NCBI RefSeq assembly: GCF_036345175.1
Contig: NZ_CP107780.1
Span: 8,370,001-8,434,000, forward strand
Length of the DNA: 64,000 nt
Direction of reading: 5' to 3'
DNA from: Streptomyces sp. NBC_00576
GTDB taxonomy: Bacteria; Actinomycetota; Actinomycetes; Streptomycetales; Streptomycetaceae
The notes beneath the pieces are model-generated. The model was not told the DNA's origin. It saw only the letters and a list, made by a program, of their open reading frames with translations, and did no database searches. The stretch's first letter is position 1; each line of letters starts with the position of its first letter. The translations under genes were made by a program, and so were the position numbers. Below are positions 15,525-23,135 of the stretch, piece by piece.

Positions 15525-17915
15525 TCAGCTGTGCTGGCCCCACGGCTTGCGCAGGGTCGGCCTGGCCGCCAGCGCCCGCTCGCTGAGTTCGGCCCAGCGC
15601 GCCGACAGTGTCCACATCACACGTACGGTCGAACGTGGGGCGAATGTCGCGAGCAGCCGCGTGCCCCGGCCCGCCGTGGCACGCAGGGCCTCGGTCGCCC
15701 GGCGCACATCCTCCGCGAGCCCCGCCGTCGGGCGGGGACTCGGCGCGTACAGGACCTGCTCCACGGCGTCCGCCACCCGGTGCACGGCGTCAGCCGCCGG
15801 TGGATCGAGATCGCCGAGGCGCACGATCCGGGCGGCCGCCTTGCGGGGCGTCTGGGACTCCTCCGGGCTGATGCCGAAGTCCCAGGCGGTGTCGGTCAGT
15901 TCCTGCCAGGCCGACAGCGCGTGGACCGTCGCGTCGGCGTCGGCTCGGCCGTGCGCTCCGAGCCGCACGGCCCGGATCCGCAGCCGCCACAGCATCGGCG
16001 ACAGCAGGAGCGCCAGCGCGGCGAGCACACCCAGCGTCCACCCGAGTGCCTCGGACCACCACCCACTGTCGTCGTCCTGGCCCAGCGCGGCCTGCGGGGA
16101 CTCGCTCGCGCACCCACCGTCCAGCCGCCGCTGCGCCGCCGTGCAGGTCTCGCTCGCCGAGGCAGAGTCGGACGGCGCGACGGACGCCTGCTGGGACGGC
16201 ACGTCCGGGTTCGGGATGGCGCTGCCCGGCACCTGGGACTGCGTGTACTCGGGCACCGAACCACGGGTCGGGGTCGGCTCGAAACGGGTCCAGCCGACGC
16301 CCTCGAAGTACAGCTCCGGCCAGGCGTGCGCGTCGCGCAGCCCCACCGAGATCGTGCCGTCCGGCTGCGGGGTGCCCGGTGCGAAGCCCACCGCGACCCG
16401 GGCCGGAATGCCCAGCGTGCGGGCCATCGACGCCATCGCGAAGGAGAAGTGGACGCAGAAGCCCTCCTTGTCCCTCAGGAACCGCGCGATCGCGTTGGAG
16501 CCGCTGCCGACCTGTACCTGGGTGTCGTACCGGAAGCCGCCGCTCACCGCGAAGTAGTCCTGGAGCTTGACCGCCTGCTCGTAGGCGTTGACCGAACCGG
16601 CGGTGACCTCGCGCGCGGTGCGCGCCACGATCGTCGGCAGCGACTCCGGGACCTGGGTGAACTCGCGTACCAGTGCCGGGTCCGGCTCCGGTGCCTCGGC
16701 GAGCTGCTGCGCGGTCGGCTGCACGTCCAGGCTCGTCACCGTGTACCGCGCGCCGCGCGTGTTCTGGCCGTGGTCGCCGACGAGGGTGCGGCCCACAGGC
16801 TCGAAGCGCCAACTGCCGCCGATCTTCACACCGGTGGCCGGGTACGGCATCGGGAGCCAGTCCTGGGAGTACCAGTCCGCCGCCGAGACGGAGGTCGTGA
16901 CCTCCGTGCGGCGTACGTCCGCTCTCAGGCCGAGCGGCGTCGGGAATCTGTCGGGCACGTCCTGGATGTGCCGCTGGGACGGCTTCCACGCGGTGCCGTC
17001 GAAGGTGTCCAGCGAGACGATCCGCAGATACAGGTCCTGGGTGTCCTCGCTGCTGTTGCGCACGGACAGGACCTGACGGTCCTCGTCCACGTTCAGATTG
17101 TCGCGCAGCGACACCAGCGGGTTCACGGCGGAGATCGTGCCGCCGCCTCCGCTGCCCGGGCCCACACCACCCCCCGCGGCGCCCAGCAGCCCGCCGTCGA
17201 GCGAGGGCAGCGCCAGCGGCACCACCAGGGCGACGCCCAGCGCGACCGCGCCGATCCGCCGTCCCGTGCGTACGGGGGCGATCGCGCCGCCGGTCGACTG
17301 TTCGCCCAGGGCGCGCGGCGCGCCGCCGAAGACCCGGCCCCACTGGGAGAGCCGGTCCCGGCCCTCGGCCAGGAGCAGCATCAGATAGCCCGCCGAGGCC
17401 AGCAGGAACCACACCCAGGCGCCCCCGCCGTCGGCCAGCCCGGCGGCGACCGAGTACAGCGCGAGAAGCGGCAGGCCGGCCGGAGCCGCGCTGCGGAAGG
17501 TCACCGCGAGGGTGTCCACCATGAGCCCGATCAGCAGCGCACCGCCGACCAGCATCAGCCGTATGCCGTCGGACAGCGGCGCCGGGATCGCGTACCGCCC
17601 GACGTCGTCCGCGCCGCTCTGCAGCAGTGTGCCGAACTGCTGGAAGGCGTCGGGGCCGGGGATCAGACCGAAGAACGCCTGCTCCCGGACGAAGACCAGG
17701 GTCAGCAGAACAAGGGAGACTAGGAGCTGCGCCGCCACCGTCATCGGCCAGGCCAGCGGCACCCGCCGGGCCCCCGCGCCGACGATCGTCTGCACACCGA
17801 GCAGGAAGGCCACCTGGAGCAGCCAGCTCACGTCCTCGACCAGCGGCAGCAGGGCACAGGCCGTCAGCATGGTGGCCACCCAGGCGCACAGCGCCAGTCG
17901 TGCGCGCCCGCTCAT
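15525..17915 (-). CDS. Transglutaminase-like membrane protein (TgpA family, DUF3488)
   Basis: A 796-residue protein with six or so N-terminal membrane helices, an extracytoplasmic transglutaminase domain and a single C-terminal helix before a cytoplasmic tail. The catalytic Cys is in EGFCVHFSFAMASMARTLG and the His in RDAHAWPELYFEGVGWTRFE; a following Asp completes the papain-like triad. It is the third gene of MoxR-DUF58-TgpA, an arrangement common in actinobacteria and proteobacteria, and its ATG overlaps the DUF58 stop by 4 bases. The substrate, perhaps a cell-wall or surface protein, is unknown. Confidence 0.92.
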   Translation of the reverse strand: MSGRARLALCAWVATMLTACALLPLVEDVSWLLQVAFLLGVQTIVGAGARRVPLAWPMTVAAQLLVSLVLLTLVFVREQAFFGLIPGPDAFQQFGTLLQSGADDVGRYAIPAPLSDGIRLMLVGGALLIGLMVDTLAVTFRSAAPAGLPLLALYSVAAGLADGGGAWVWFLLASAGYLMLLLAEGRDRLSQWGRVFGGAPRALGEQSTGGAIAPVRTGRRIGAVALGVALVVPLALPSLDGGLLGAAGGGVGPGSGGGGTISAVNPLVSLRDNLNVDEDRQVLSVRNSSEDTQDLYLRIVSLDTFDGTAWKPSQRHIQDVPDRFPTPLGLRADVRRTEVTTSVSAADWYSQDWLPMPYPATGVKIGGSWRFEPVGRTLVGDHGQNTRGARYTVTSLDVQPTAQQLAEAPEPDPALVREFTQVPESLPTIVARTAREVTAGSVNAYEQAVKLQDYFAVSGGFRYDTQVQVGSGSNAIARFLRDKEGFCVHFSFAMASMARTLGIPARVAVGFAPGTPQPDGTISVGLRDAHAWPELYFEGVGWTRFEPTPTRGSVPEYTQSQVPGSAIPNPDVPSQQASVAPSDSASASETCTAAQRRLDGGCASESPQAALGQDDDSGWWSEALGWTLGVLAALALLLSPMLWRLRIRAVRLGAHGRADADATVHALSAWQELTDTAWDFGISPEESQTPRKAAARIVRLGDLDPPAADAVHRVADAVEQVLYAPSPRPTAGLAEDVRRATEALRATAGRGTRLLATFAPRSTVRVMWTLSARWAELSERALAARPTLRKPWGQHS

Positions 17916-19276
17916 GACCGTCCCTCCCCGCCACTGAGGGCACCGAGACCGGAACGCTCCCGGTCCGCCTGGCGCCACAGGTCGCTCATCGCGACCCCTC
18001 GCGGTACCCGCACCGCCGTCCAGCCCGCCTCGCGCAGCATCCGCAGCGACTCCTCGGCCGGGTCCTCGGGGCCCGGCACATCGTTGGGTTCCTGCACCCA
18101 GGTCTCACTGTCCAGCACGAAGGCGACCGCTCCGCCGCTGCGCTGCCGCATCTTCGCGGCCACCGCGGCCTGCTCCTCGTCGAGGTCGCCGAAGAACGCC
18201 ATCAGCAGTCCCTCGCCGCCGGCCCGCAGCACGTCGTACGCCCGGGAGATGTCCGTGCCGTCCGAGTGGTCGATCACCGCGAGCGTGTCCATCATCAGTC
18301 CGGCCGCGTCCGCGGACTCCTGACTGGCGCCCGCGAAACCCTCGGCGCCCTCGCCGGGCACGGAGTTGCCGGTGTCCGTCAACAGTCGTACGGAAAAGCC
18401 CCGTTCGAGCATGTGGACCAGGACGGACGCGGCACCCGACACCGCCCACTCGAAGGCCGAGTCCGGGCCCGCGCCCAGGTAGGCGATGCCCCGGGTGTCG
18501 AGGAGTACCGTGCAGCGGGCGCGCTGCGGCTGTTCCTCGCGGCGCACCATCAGCTCGCCGTAGCGGGCGGTGGAGCGCCAGTGCACGCGGCGCAGGTCGT
18601 CGCCGTAGCGGTACCCGCGCGGGATCACGTCGTCCTCGCCGGCCAGCGCCAGCGAGCGGTGCCGTCCTTCGCCGTATCCCTTGGCCTCGCCGGTCAGTCG
18701 CACCGGCGGCAGGGTATCCACGCGCGGGATCACCGTCAGGGTGTCGTACGTGGAGAAGGAGCGGGTCAGCTCGCACATGCCGAACGGGTCGGTCAGCCGC
18801 AGCTGGAGCGGGCCCAGCGGATAGCGGCCCCGCAGGTCGGAGCGGACGCGGTAGGACACCTCGCGGCGCCCGCCCGCCTCCACCCGGTCCAGGACGAACC
18901 GGGGGCGCGGACCGAGCACGTACGGCACCCGGTCCTGGAGCATCAGCAGGCCCGTGGGCAGCCGCGAGACGTTGTCCATCCGGAGATGGACGCGGGCCTC
19001 GGCGGCGGCGGGCACGCGCGCGGGGGAGAGCCGGCGGCTGCCGGCCACCCGGTAGCGCGTGCGGTACAGGACGGTCGCGCAGACCAGTGGGAGTACGGCG
19101 AGCAGTACGCCCACCCGGAGCAGATCGCTCTGCCCCAGGACGTACGCGCAGATGGCAGCGGCGACCCCGGCGGCCAGGAAGGAGCGTCCGCGGGTGGTGA
19201 GTCCGGCCAGCGCCGTACGCACCCCGCCCTTGTCGCCCTCGTCGTCCTCCGGGTGCCCCGGCGCCTCTGCGCTCAT
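17912..19276 (-). CDS. DUF58 domain protein
   Basis: A 454-residue membrane-anchored protein: two hydrophobic helices near residues 32-75, a beta-rich extracytoplasmic or linker part, and the DUF58 core signature DDLRRVHWRSTARYGELMVR followed by a von Willebrand A-like fold (CTVLLDTRG). DUF58 proteins pair with MoxR ATPases, and the set is thought to act as a chaperone-like system for a membrane or wall process. It overlaps both neighbours by 4 bases (ATGA), so the three are translated together. Confidence 0.9.
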   Translation of the reverse strand: MSAEAPGHPEDDEGDKGGVRTALAGLTTRGRSFLAAGVAAAICAYVLGQSDLLRVGVLLAVLPLVCATVLYRTRYRVAGSRRLSPARVPAAAEARVHLRMDNVSRLPTGLLMLQDRVPYVLGPRPRFVLDRVEAGGRREVSYRVRSDLRGRYPLGPLQLRLTDPFGMCELTRSFSTYDTLTVIPRVDTLPPVRLTGEAKGYGEGRHRSLALAGEDDVIPRGYRYGDDLRRVHWRSTARYGELMVRREEQPQRARCTVLLDTRGIAYLGAGPDSAFEWAVSGAASVLVHMLERGFSVRLLTDTGNSVPGEGAEGFAGASQESADAAGLMMDTLAVIDHSDGTDISRAYDVLRAGGEGLLMAFFGDLDEEQAAVAAKMRQRSGGAVAFVLDSETWVQEPNDVPGPEDPAEESLRMLREAGWTAVRVPRGVAMSDLWRQADRERSGLGALSGGEGRS

Positions 19277-20313
19277 CCAAGCCTCCGCGGCGGTTGCTGG
19301 CCGAAGTCGGGCGCGGAGCGGCCCAGGCCGAAGCCGCTCTGCTGCTGGGGCGCCGCAGGCACCGGGGTGCGCTGCAGGATCTCCTGGACGACCTGCTCGG
19401 AGGTACGGCGGTTGAGCTGGGCCTGGGCGGTGGGGAGCAGGCGGTGGGACAGTACGGCCACGGCGAGGGCCTGGATGTCGTCCGGCAGTGCGTACTCCCG
19501 GCCGCTCAGGGCGGCGGACGCCTTCGCGGCGCGCAACAGATGCAGCGTGGCGCGCGGCGAGGCGCCGAGTCTGAGATCGGGGTGGGTGCGCGTGGCGGAG
19601 ACCAGGTCCACCGCGTAGCGCCGGACCGACTGTGCGACATGCACGTTGCGGACGGCCTCGACGAGCTTCACGATGTCGTGCGCGTGGGCCACCGGCTGGA
19701 GGTCGTCCAGCGGTGAGACGCCGCCGTGCACGTCCAGCATCTGGAGTTCGGCCTCCGCGCTCGGGTAGCCGATGGACACGCGGGCCATGAAGCGGTCGCG
19801 CTGTGCCTCCGGGAGCGGGTAGGTGCCCTCCATCTCGACGGGGTTCTGCGTGGCCACCACCATGAAGGGGCTGGGCAGTTCGTAGGTCTGCCCGTCGATG
19901 GTGACCTGGCGCTCCTCCATGGACTCCAAAAGCGCGGACTGGGTCTTCGGCGAAGCACGGTTGATCTCGTCGCCGATCACGATCTGCGCGAAGATCGCCC
20001 CCGGTTTGAACTCGAAGTCGCGGCGCTGCTGGTCCCAGATGGACACACCGGTGATGTCCGAGGGCAACAGGTCCGGCGTGAACTGAATGCGCCGCACGGA
20101 ACAGTCGATGGACTTTGCCAGCGTCTTCGCCAGCATGGTCTTGCCGACGCCAGGGACATCCTCGATCAGAAGATGCCCTTCGGCGAGCAGCACGGTCAGC
20201 GAAAGCCGTACGACCTCAGGCTTGCCCTCGATCACTCCCTCCACCGAACTGCGGACTCGCTCCACAGTGGCAGTCAGATCAGTGAGGCTCGCTCGATCGT
20301 CATAGGTCGTCAC
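19273..20313 (-). CDS. MoxR-family AAA+ ATPase
   Basis: A 346-residue AAA+ ATPase. Walker A is PGVGKT (54-59) inside LIEDVPGVGKTMLAKTLA; Walker B is IVIGDEINRASPKTQSALLE; sensor 1 is MVVATQNPVEMEGTYPLPEA. A C-terminal lid domain and a Gln/Pro tail follow. I place the start at the GTG at 20313 because GAGGAGG stands 5-6 bases before it; an in-frame start at 20391 would add residues translated from the promoter region. It is the first gene of the MoxR-DUF58-TgpA operon. Confidence 0.93.
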   Translation of the reverse strand: MTTYDDRASLTDLTATVERVRSSVEGVIEGKPEVVRLSLTVLLAEGHLLIEDVPGVGKTMLAKTLAKSIDCSVRRIQFTPDLLPSDITGVSIWDQQRRDFEFKPGAIFAQIVIGDEINRASPKTQSALLESMEERQVTIDGQTYELPSPFMVVATQNPVEMEGTYPLPEAQRDRFMARVSIGYPSAEAELQMLDVHGGVSPLDDLQPVAHAHDIVKLVEAVRNVHVAQSVRRYAVDLVSATRTHPDLRLGASPRATLHLLRAAKASAALSGREYALPDDIQALAVAVLSHRLLPTAQAQLNRRTSEQVVQEILQRTPVPAAPQQQSGFGLGRSAPDFGQQPPRRLG

Positions 20314-20407
20314 ACGGCCCTCCTCGGCCCGTTCTTTCTCCGGGCCGACGCCTGCGATGCGGACCGGCCCACCCCGAAACACGGACACCACGCGGGAAAA
20401 GTTCCGC

Positions 20408-20417
20408 GTGACGTCAC
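20408..20417. promoter_or_regulatory. Perfect palindrome GTGACGTCAC upstream of moxR
   Basis: A self-complementary 10-mer about 95 bases before the moxR start, in the non-coding stretch between moxR and the carbonic anhydrase stop. Position and symmetry suggest an operator; no regulator can be assigned. Confidence 0.4.
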
Positions 20418-20458
20418 ACCCGCATTCTTGTTGCCGTTACCGGTTCGTGTCACTCGCC

Positions 20459-20467
20459 TGTGGATAA
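20459..20467 (-). promoter_or_regulatory. Single DnaA-box-like sequence
   Basis: TGTGGATAA is the exact complement of TTATCCACA, the E. coli consensus DnaA box; Streptomyces oriC boxes favour TTGTCCACA. It is isolated, with no cluster around it, so this is not an origin. A DnaA-titration or chance site is possible. Confidence 0.35.
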
Positions 20468-20562
20468 CTGGCAGGGGTATGTCTGATTTTCAGGCCTTTT
20501 CGGCACTGAAGTGAAGGGTAAATTTCGTAGAGACATACGTAAGGATGCGCGGTCCGGTTCGG

Positions 20563-21111
20563 TTAAACGGGGTCGATCTCACGCAGCAGGCCCGACTTCA
20601 CGTCGAAGACGAAGCCGCGGACGTCGTCGGTGTGCAGCAGGAACGGGTTGGTGCGCACACGCTGCATCGACTGGCGTACGTCCTGGTCGACGTCCCGGAA
20701 CGCTTCCACGGCCCACGCCGGGCGCTGTCCGACCTCGACCTCCAACTCCTGCCGGAAGTCCTCGGTGAGGGACTCCAGGCCACAGCCGGTGTGGTGGATG
20801 AGGATGACACTACGGGTGCCGAGCGCCCGCTGGCTGATGGTCAGGGAGCGGATCACGTCGTCGGTGACGGCGCCGCCCGCGTTGCGGATGGTGTGGCAGT
20901 CGCCGAGCTCCAGACCGAGCGCGGCGTGCAGGTCGAGACGGGCGTCCATGCAGGCCACGACCGCCACCTGGAGTACGGGACGGGCGTCCATCCCCGGGTC
21001 GGTGAATGCGGCCGCGTACTGCCCGTTGGCCTCGACGAGACGGTCGATCACGGTGTTTTCGGTGGCTATGGCGCCTTCGGGTCCGGTGGGAACTGATGCG
21101 GAAGTCGTCAT
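20563..21111 (-). CDS. Beta-class carbonic anhydrase
   Basis: A 182-residue zinc enzyme interconverting CO2 and bicarbonate. Zn ligands are visible as Cys 54 in VACMDARLDL, and His 107 and Cys 110 in HHTGCG; the Asp 56/Arg 58 dyad is intact. TIRNAGGAVTDDVIRSL is the family core. The ATG at 21111 is chosen, with another two codons upstream at 21117; neither has a clear ribosome-binding site, and TACCGT 7 bases before 21111 may be the -10 of a leaderless transcript. It diverges from rsmH. Confidence 0.92.
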   Translation of the reverse strand: MTTSASVPTGPEGAIATENTVIDRLVEANGQYAAAFTDPGMDARPVLQVAVVACMDARLDLHAALGLELGDCHTIRNAGGAVTDDVIRSLTISQRALGTRSVILIHHTGCGLESLTEDFRQELEVEVGQRPAWAVEAFRDVDQDVRQSMQRVRTNPFLLHTDDVRGFVFDVKSGLLREIDPV

Positions 21112-21193
21112 AAGCATGACGGTACTGGTCACGCCCCTTCCGGGCCCGCTGTGAGAGGGGACAAAGAACATCAATGAGTGTTGTTGTGAGGTA

Positions 21194-21228
21194 ACCCACA
21201 AGGGTGGTAAGAGTGTACCCGTATGGGT
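21194..21228. promoter_or_regulatory. Twin ACCC-N4-GGGT inverted repeats
   Basis: ACCCACAAGGGT (21194-21205) and ACCCGTATGGGT (21217-21228) are two small inverted repeats with equal spacer length, 23 bases apart, about 60 bases before the rsmH -35. They may bind a regulator of the dcw cluster or of the divergent carbonic anhydrase gene. Confidence 0.4.
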
Positions 21229-21286
21229 GATTACGTATGATTCGCGGCTTGCCGGGGCAGGGTTCCGCGACGCGCAGGCCGGTTGA

Positions 21287-21314
21287 TTGACCGCGCGACA
21301 CCGTGGACTAAAGT
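21287..21314 (+). promoter_or_regulatory. rsmH/dcw promoter
   Basis: TTGACC (21287-21292), a 16-base spacer and TAAAGT (21309-21314) give a near-consensus vegetative promoter. The transcript would have a leader of about 180 bases before the rsmH TTG at 21503. Confidence 0.65.
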
Positions 21315-21502
21315 GACGCGAAGCGGGAGCCGAGACTCCCTGCTGGATTGATTGATCCCCCGCGTGCGCGGCGCGTACGTACGGCTCGGCCTCCTCCCGC
21401 TCCCGGTCGGCTGACGCTTCCGGCGCCGGCAGGCCTCCCCTTCGCCGAGCGGGCGGGGACCCGGCGGTGCGTATGGCACCGTGCCGGACCTGAGAGGGCC
21501 CC

Positions 21503-22459
21503 TTGAGCAACAGTCGACATGTCCCGGTGATGCTCCAGCGGTGCCTGGACCTGTTGGCCCCCGCACTGGAGCGGCCCGGAGCGGTCGTCGTCGACTGCAC
21601 TCTCGGCCTCGGCGGCCACAGCGAGGCGCTGCTCGCCCGTTTCCCCGAGGCCCGGCTGGTCGCCCTCGACCGCGACAAGGAGGCACTGCGCCTCTCCGGG
21701 GAGCGGCTCGCGCCTTACGGCGAGCGGGCCGACCTGGTGCACGCGGTGTACGACGAACTGCCCGACGTACTCGACCGGCTGGGCCTGCCGAAGGTCGACG
21801 GCGTCCTGTTCGACCTCGGTGTCTCCTCCATGCAACTCGACGAGGCGGACCGGGGGTTCGCCTACGCCCAGGACGCGCCGCTCGACATGCGCATGGACCA
21901 GACGACCGGCATCAGTGCCGCCGAGGTCCTCAACACCTACCCGGCCGGTGAACTCGTCCGGATCCTGCGGGCGTACGGCGAGGAGAAGCAGGCCAAGCGG
22001 ATCGTCTCCGCGGTCGTGCGCGAACGCGGCAAGGAGCCCTTCAGCAACAGCGCCCGGCTCGTCGAACTGATCCGCGACTCGCTGCCGCAGGCCGCCAAGC
22101 GCACCGGCGGCAACCCCGCCAAGCGCACCTTCCAGGCGCTGCGCATCGAGGTCAACGGTGAACTGACCGTCCTGGAACGGGCGATCCCGGCCGCGGTGAA
22201 GGCGCTCGCCGTCGGCGGCCGGATCGCTGTCCTGTCGTACCACTCGCTCGAAGACCGGCTGGTCAAGCAGGTGTTCGCGGCCGGCGCCGCCAACACGGCG
22301 CCCCCCGGACTGCCCGTCGTGCCCGAGCGCTACCAGCCCCGGCTCAAGCTGCTCACCCGCGGTGCCGAACTTCCCACCGAGGAAGAGATCGCCGAGAACA
22401 GGCGAGCCGCCCCGGCGCGACTGCGCGGGGCTCAGCGCATCAGGGAGGACGCCGAGTGA
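21503..22459 (+). CDS. rsmH: 16S rRNA (cytosine1402-N4)-methyltransferase RsmH (MraW)
   Basis: A 318-residue SAM enzyme that methylates N4 of C1402 in the ribosomal P site. HVPVMLQRCLDLL is the family opening, VVDCTLGLGGHSEALL is motif I, KRTFQALRIEVNGEL and IAVLSYHSLEDRLVK are hallmark segments. The start is TTG at 21503 after GAGAGGGCCCC; the next ATG would delete the conserved HVPV segment, so the TTG is preferred. First gene of the dcw cluster. Confidence 0.95.
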   Translation: MSNSRHVPVMLQRCLDLLAPALERPGAVVVDCTLGLGGHSEALLARFPEARLVALDRDKEALRLSGERLAPYGERADLVHAVYDELPDVLDRLGLPKVDGVLFDLGVSSMQLDEADRGFAYAQDAPLDMRMDQTTGISAAEVLNTYPAGELVRILRAYGEEKQAKRIVSAVVRERGKEPFSNSARLVELIRDSLPQAAKRTGGNPAKRTFQALRIEVNGELTVLERAIPAAVKALAVGGRIAVLSYHSLEDRLVKQVFAAGAANTAPPGLPVVPERYQPRLKLLTRGAELPTEEEIAENRRAAPARLRGAQRIREDAE

Positions 22460-22480
22460 GGCGTACGGAGGGGACTGCGG

Positions 22481-22564
22481 GTGAGCAGGAAACCCGGACT
22501 TGTCGCGCAGGCGAGCGGGAAGGCGTGTGGGCAGGACCGACTCGCGGGGAGGGCGAGTGAGTAG
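22481..22564 (+). CDS. Possible short upstream ORF overlapping the ftsL start
   Basis: A 27-codon frame beginning GTG at 22481 after GGAGGGG with 7-base spacing, a better ribosome-binding site than that of ftsL itself. It starts MSRKPGL, a near copy of the FtsL start MSRNPEL in a different frame, and ends at TAG 22562-22564, 8 bases inside ftsL. It could couple or limit ftsL translation, or mark a duplicated start region. Coding is not proven. Confidence 0.35.
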   Translation: MSRKPGLVAQASGKACGQDRLAGRASE

Positions 22565-23135
22565 GAATCCCGAGCTGAAGGGCCGGGCCGCCCGGCTCGC
22601 CCGGCTCTTCCCCACGGGGCCGGGGCAGGCCGCCCGTACCCCCTTCGTCCTGCTCGTCGTCTTCCTGCTGGGCGGCGGACTCATCGGGCTCCTCGTGCTG
22701 AACTCCGCGCTCAGCGAAGGCGGATTCCGCCTCGACGACCTCCAGAAGGACACCAAGAGCCTCACCGACGAGGAACAGGCACTCCAACGGGACGTGGACG
22801 CCTACGCCGCGCCCGACGCCCTCCAGCGCCGGGCCAGGGAACTCGGCATGGTGCCCGGCGGTGACCCGGCCTTCCTCGACCCCGACGGCACCGTCAGGGG
22901 TGTCCCGGAGGCCGCGGAGCAGGCGGCGCTGCGGATCCCGGCGGTGATCCCGCCCGTGGTGATCCCGCCCGTGGTGAACGCCCCCGCGTCGGCGCCCAAC
23001 CCTACGCCAACCCCGGCTGCGACCCCGACACCCACCCCTGAGCCGACGCCGACGCCGACGCCGACCGTGCCGGCAACCCCGGAGCAGGCACCCGCAGCCA
23101 CCCCCACCCTCCCCTCCACGACCCCCGGCAGGTGA
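22557..23135 (+). CDS. ftsL: Cell division protein FtsL
   Basis: A 192-residue bitopic septal protein. The cytoplasmic part is short and basic, the membrane helix is about residues 30-50 (LLVVFLLGGGLIGLLVLNSA), and a coiled-coil segment (about 57-95) follows. RARELGMVPGGDPAFL is the conserved actinobacterial FtsL end of the coiled coil. Residues 130-190 form a Pro/Thr tail (PTPTPAATPTPTPEPTPTPT), outside the cell. FtsL bridges the FtsQ complex and FtsW/FtsI. GTG 22557 follows GGGGAGGG; it overlaps ftsI by 4 bases. Confidence 0.9.
   Translation: MSRNPELKGRAARLARLFPTGPGQAARTPFVLLVVFLLGGGLIGLLVLNSALSEGGFRLDDLQKDTKSLTDEEQALQRDVDAYAAPDALQRRARELGMVPGGDPAFLDPDGTVRGVPEAAEQAALRIPAVIPPVVIPPVVNAPASAPNPTPTPAATPTPTPEPTPTPTPTVPATPEQAPAATPTLPSTTPGR

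Larger units (their letters stand above)
21112..21502. other. Divergent regulatory region between carbonic anhydrase and rsmH
   Basis: 391 bases without a supported gene. It holds the rsmH promoter (21287-21314), two ACCC-N4-GGGT elements at 21194-21205 and 21217-21228, and a GC-rich leader of about 180 bases between the predicted transcription start and rsmH. The gene mraZ, which commonly stands here in other bacteria, is absent. Confidence 0.7.

Noticed and set aside
20459..20467. DnaA box as a replication origin
   Set aside because: A single box, with no cluster and no dnaA/dnaN nearby; dnaE proximity is not an origin marker.
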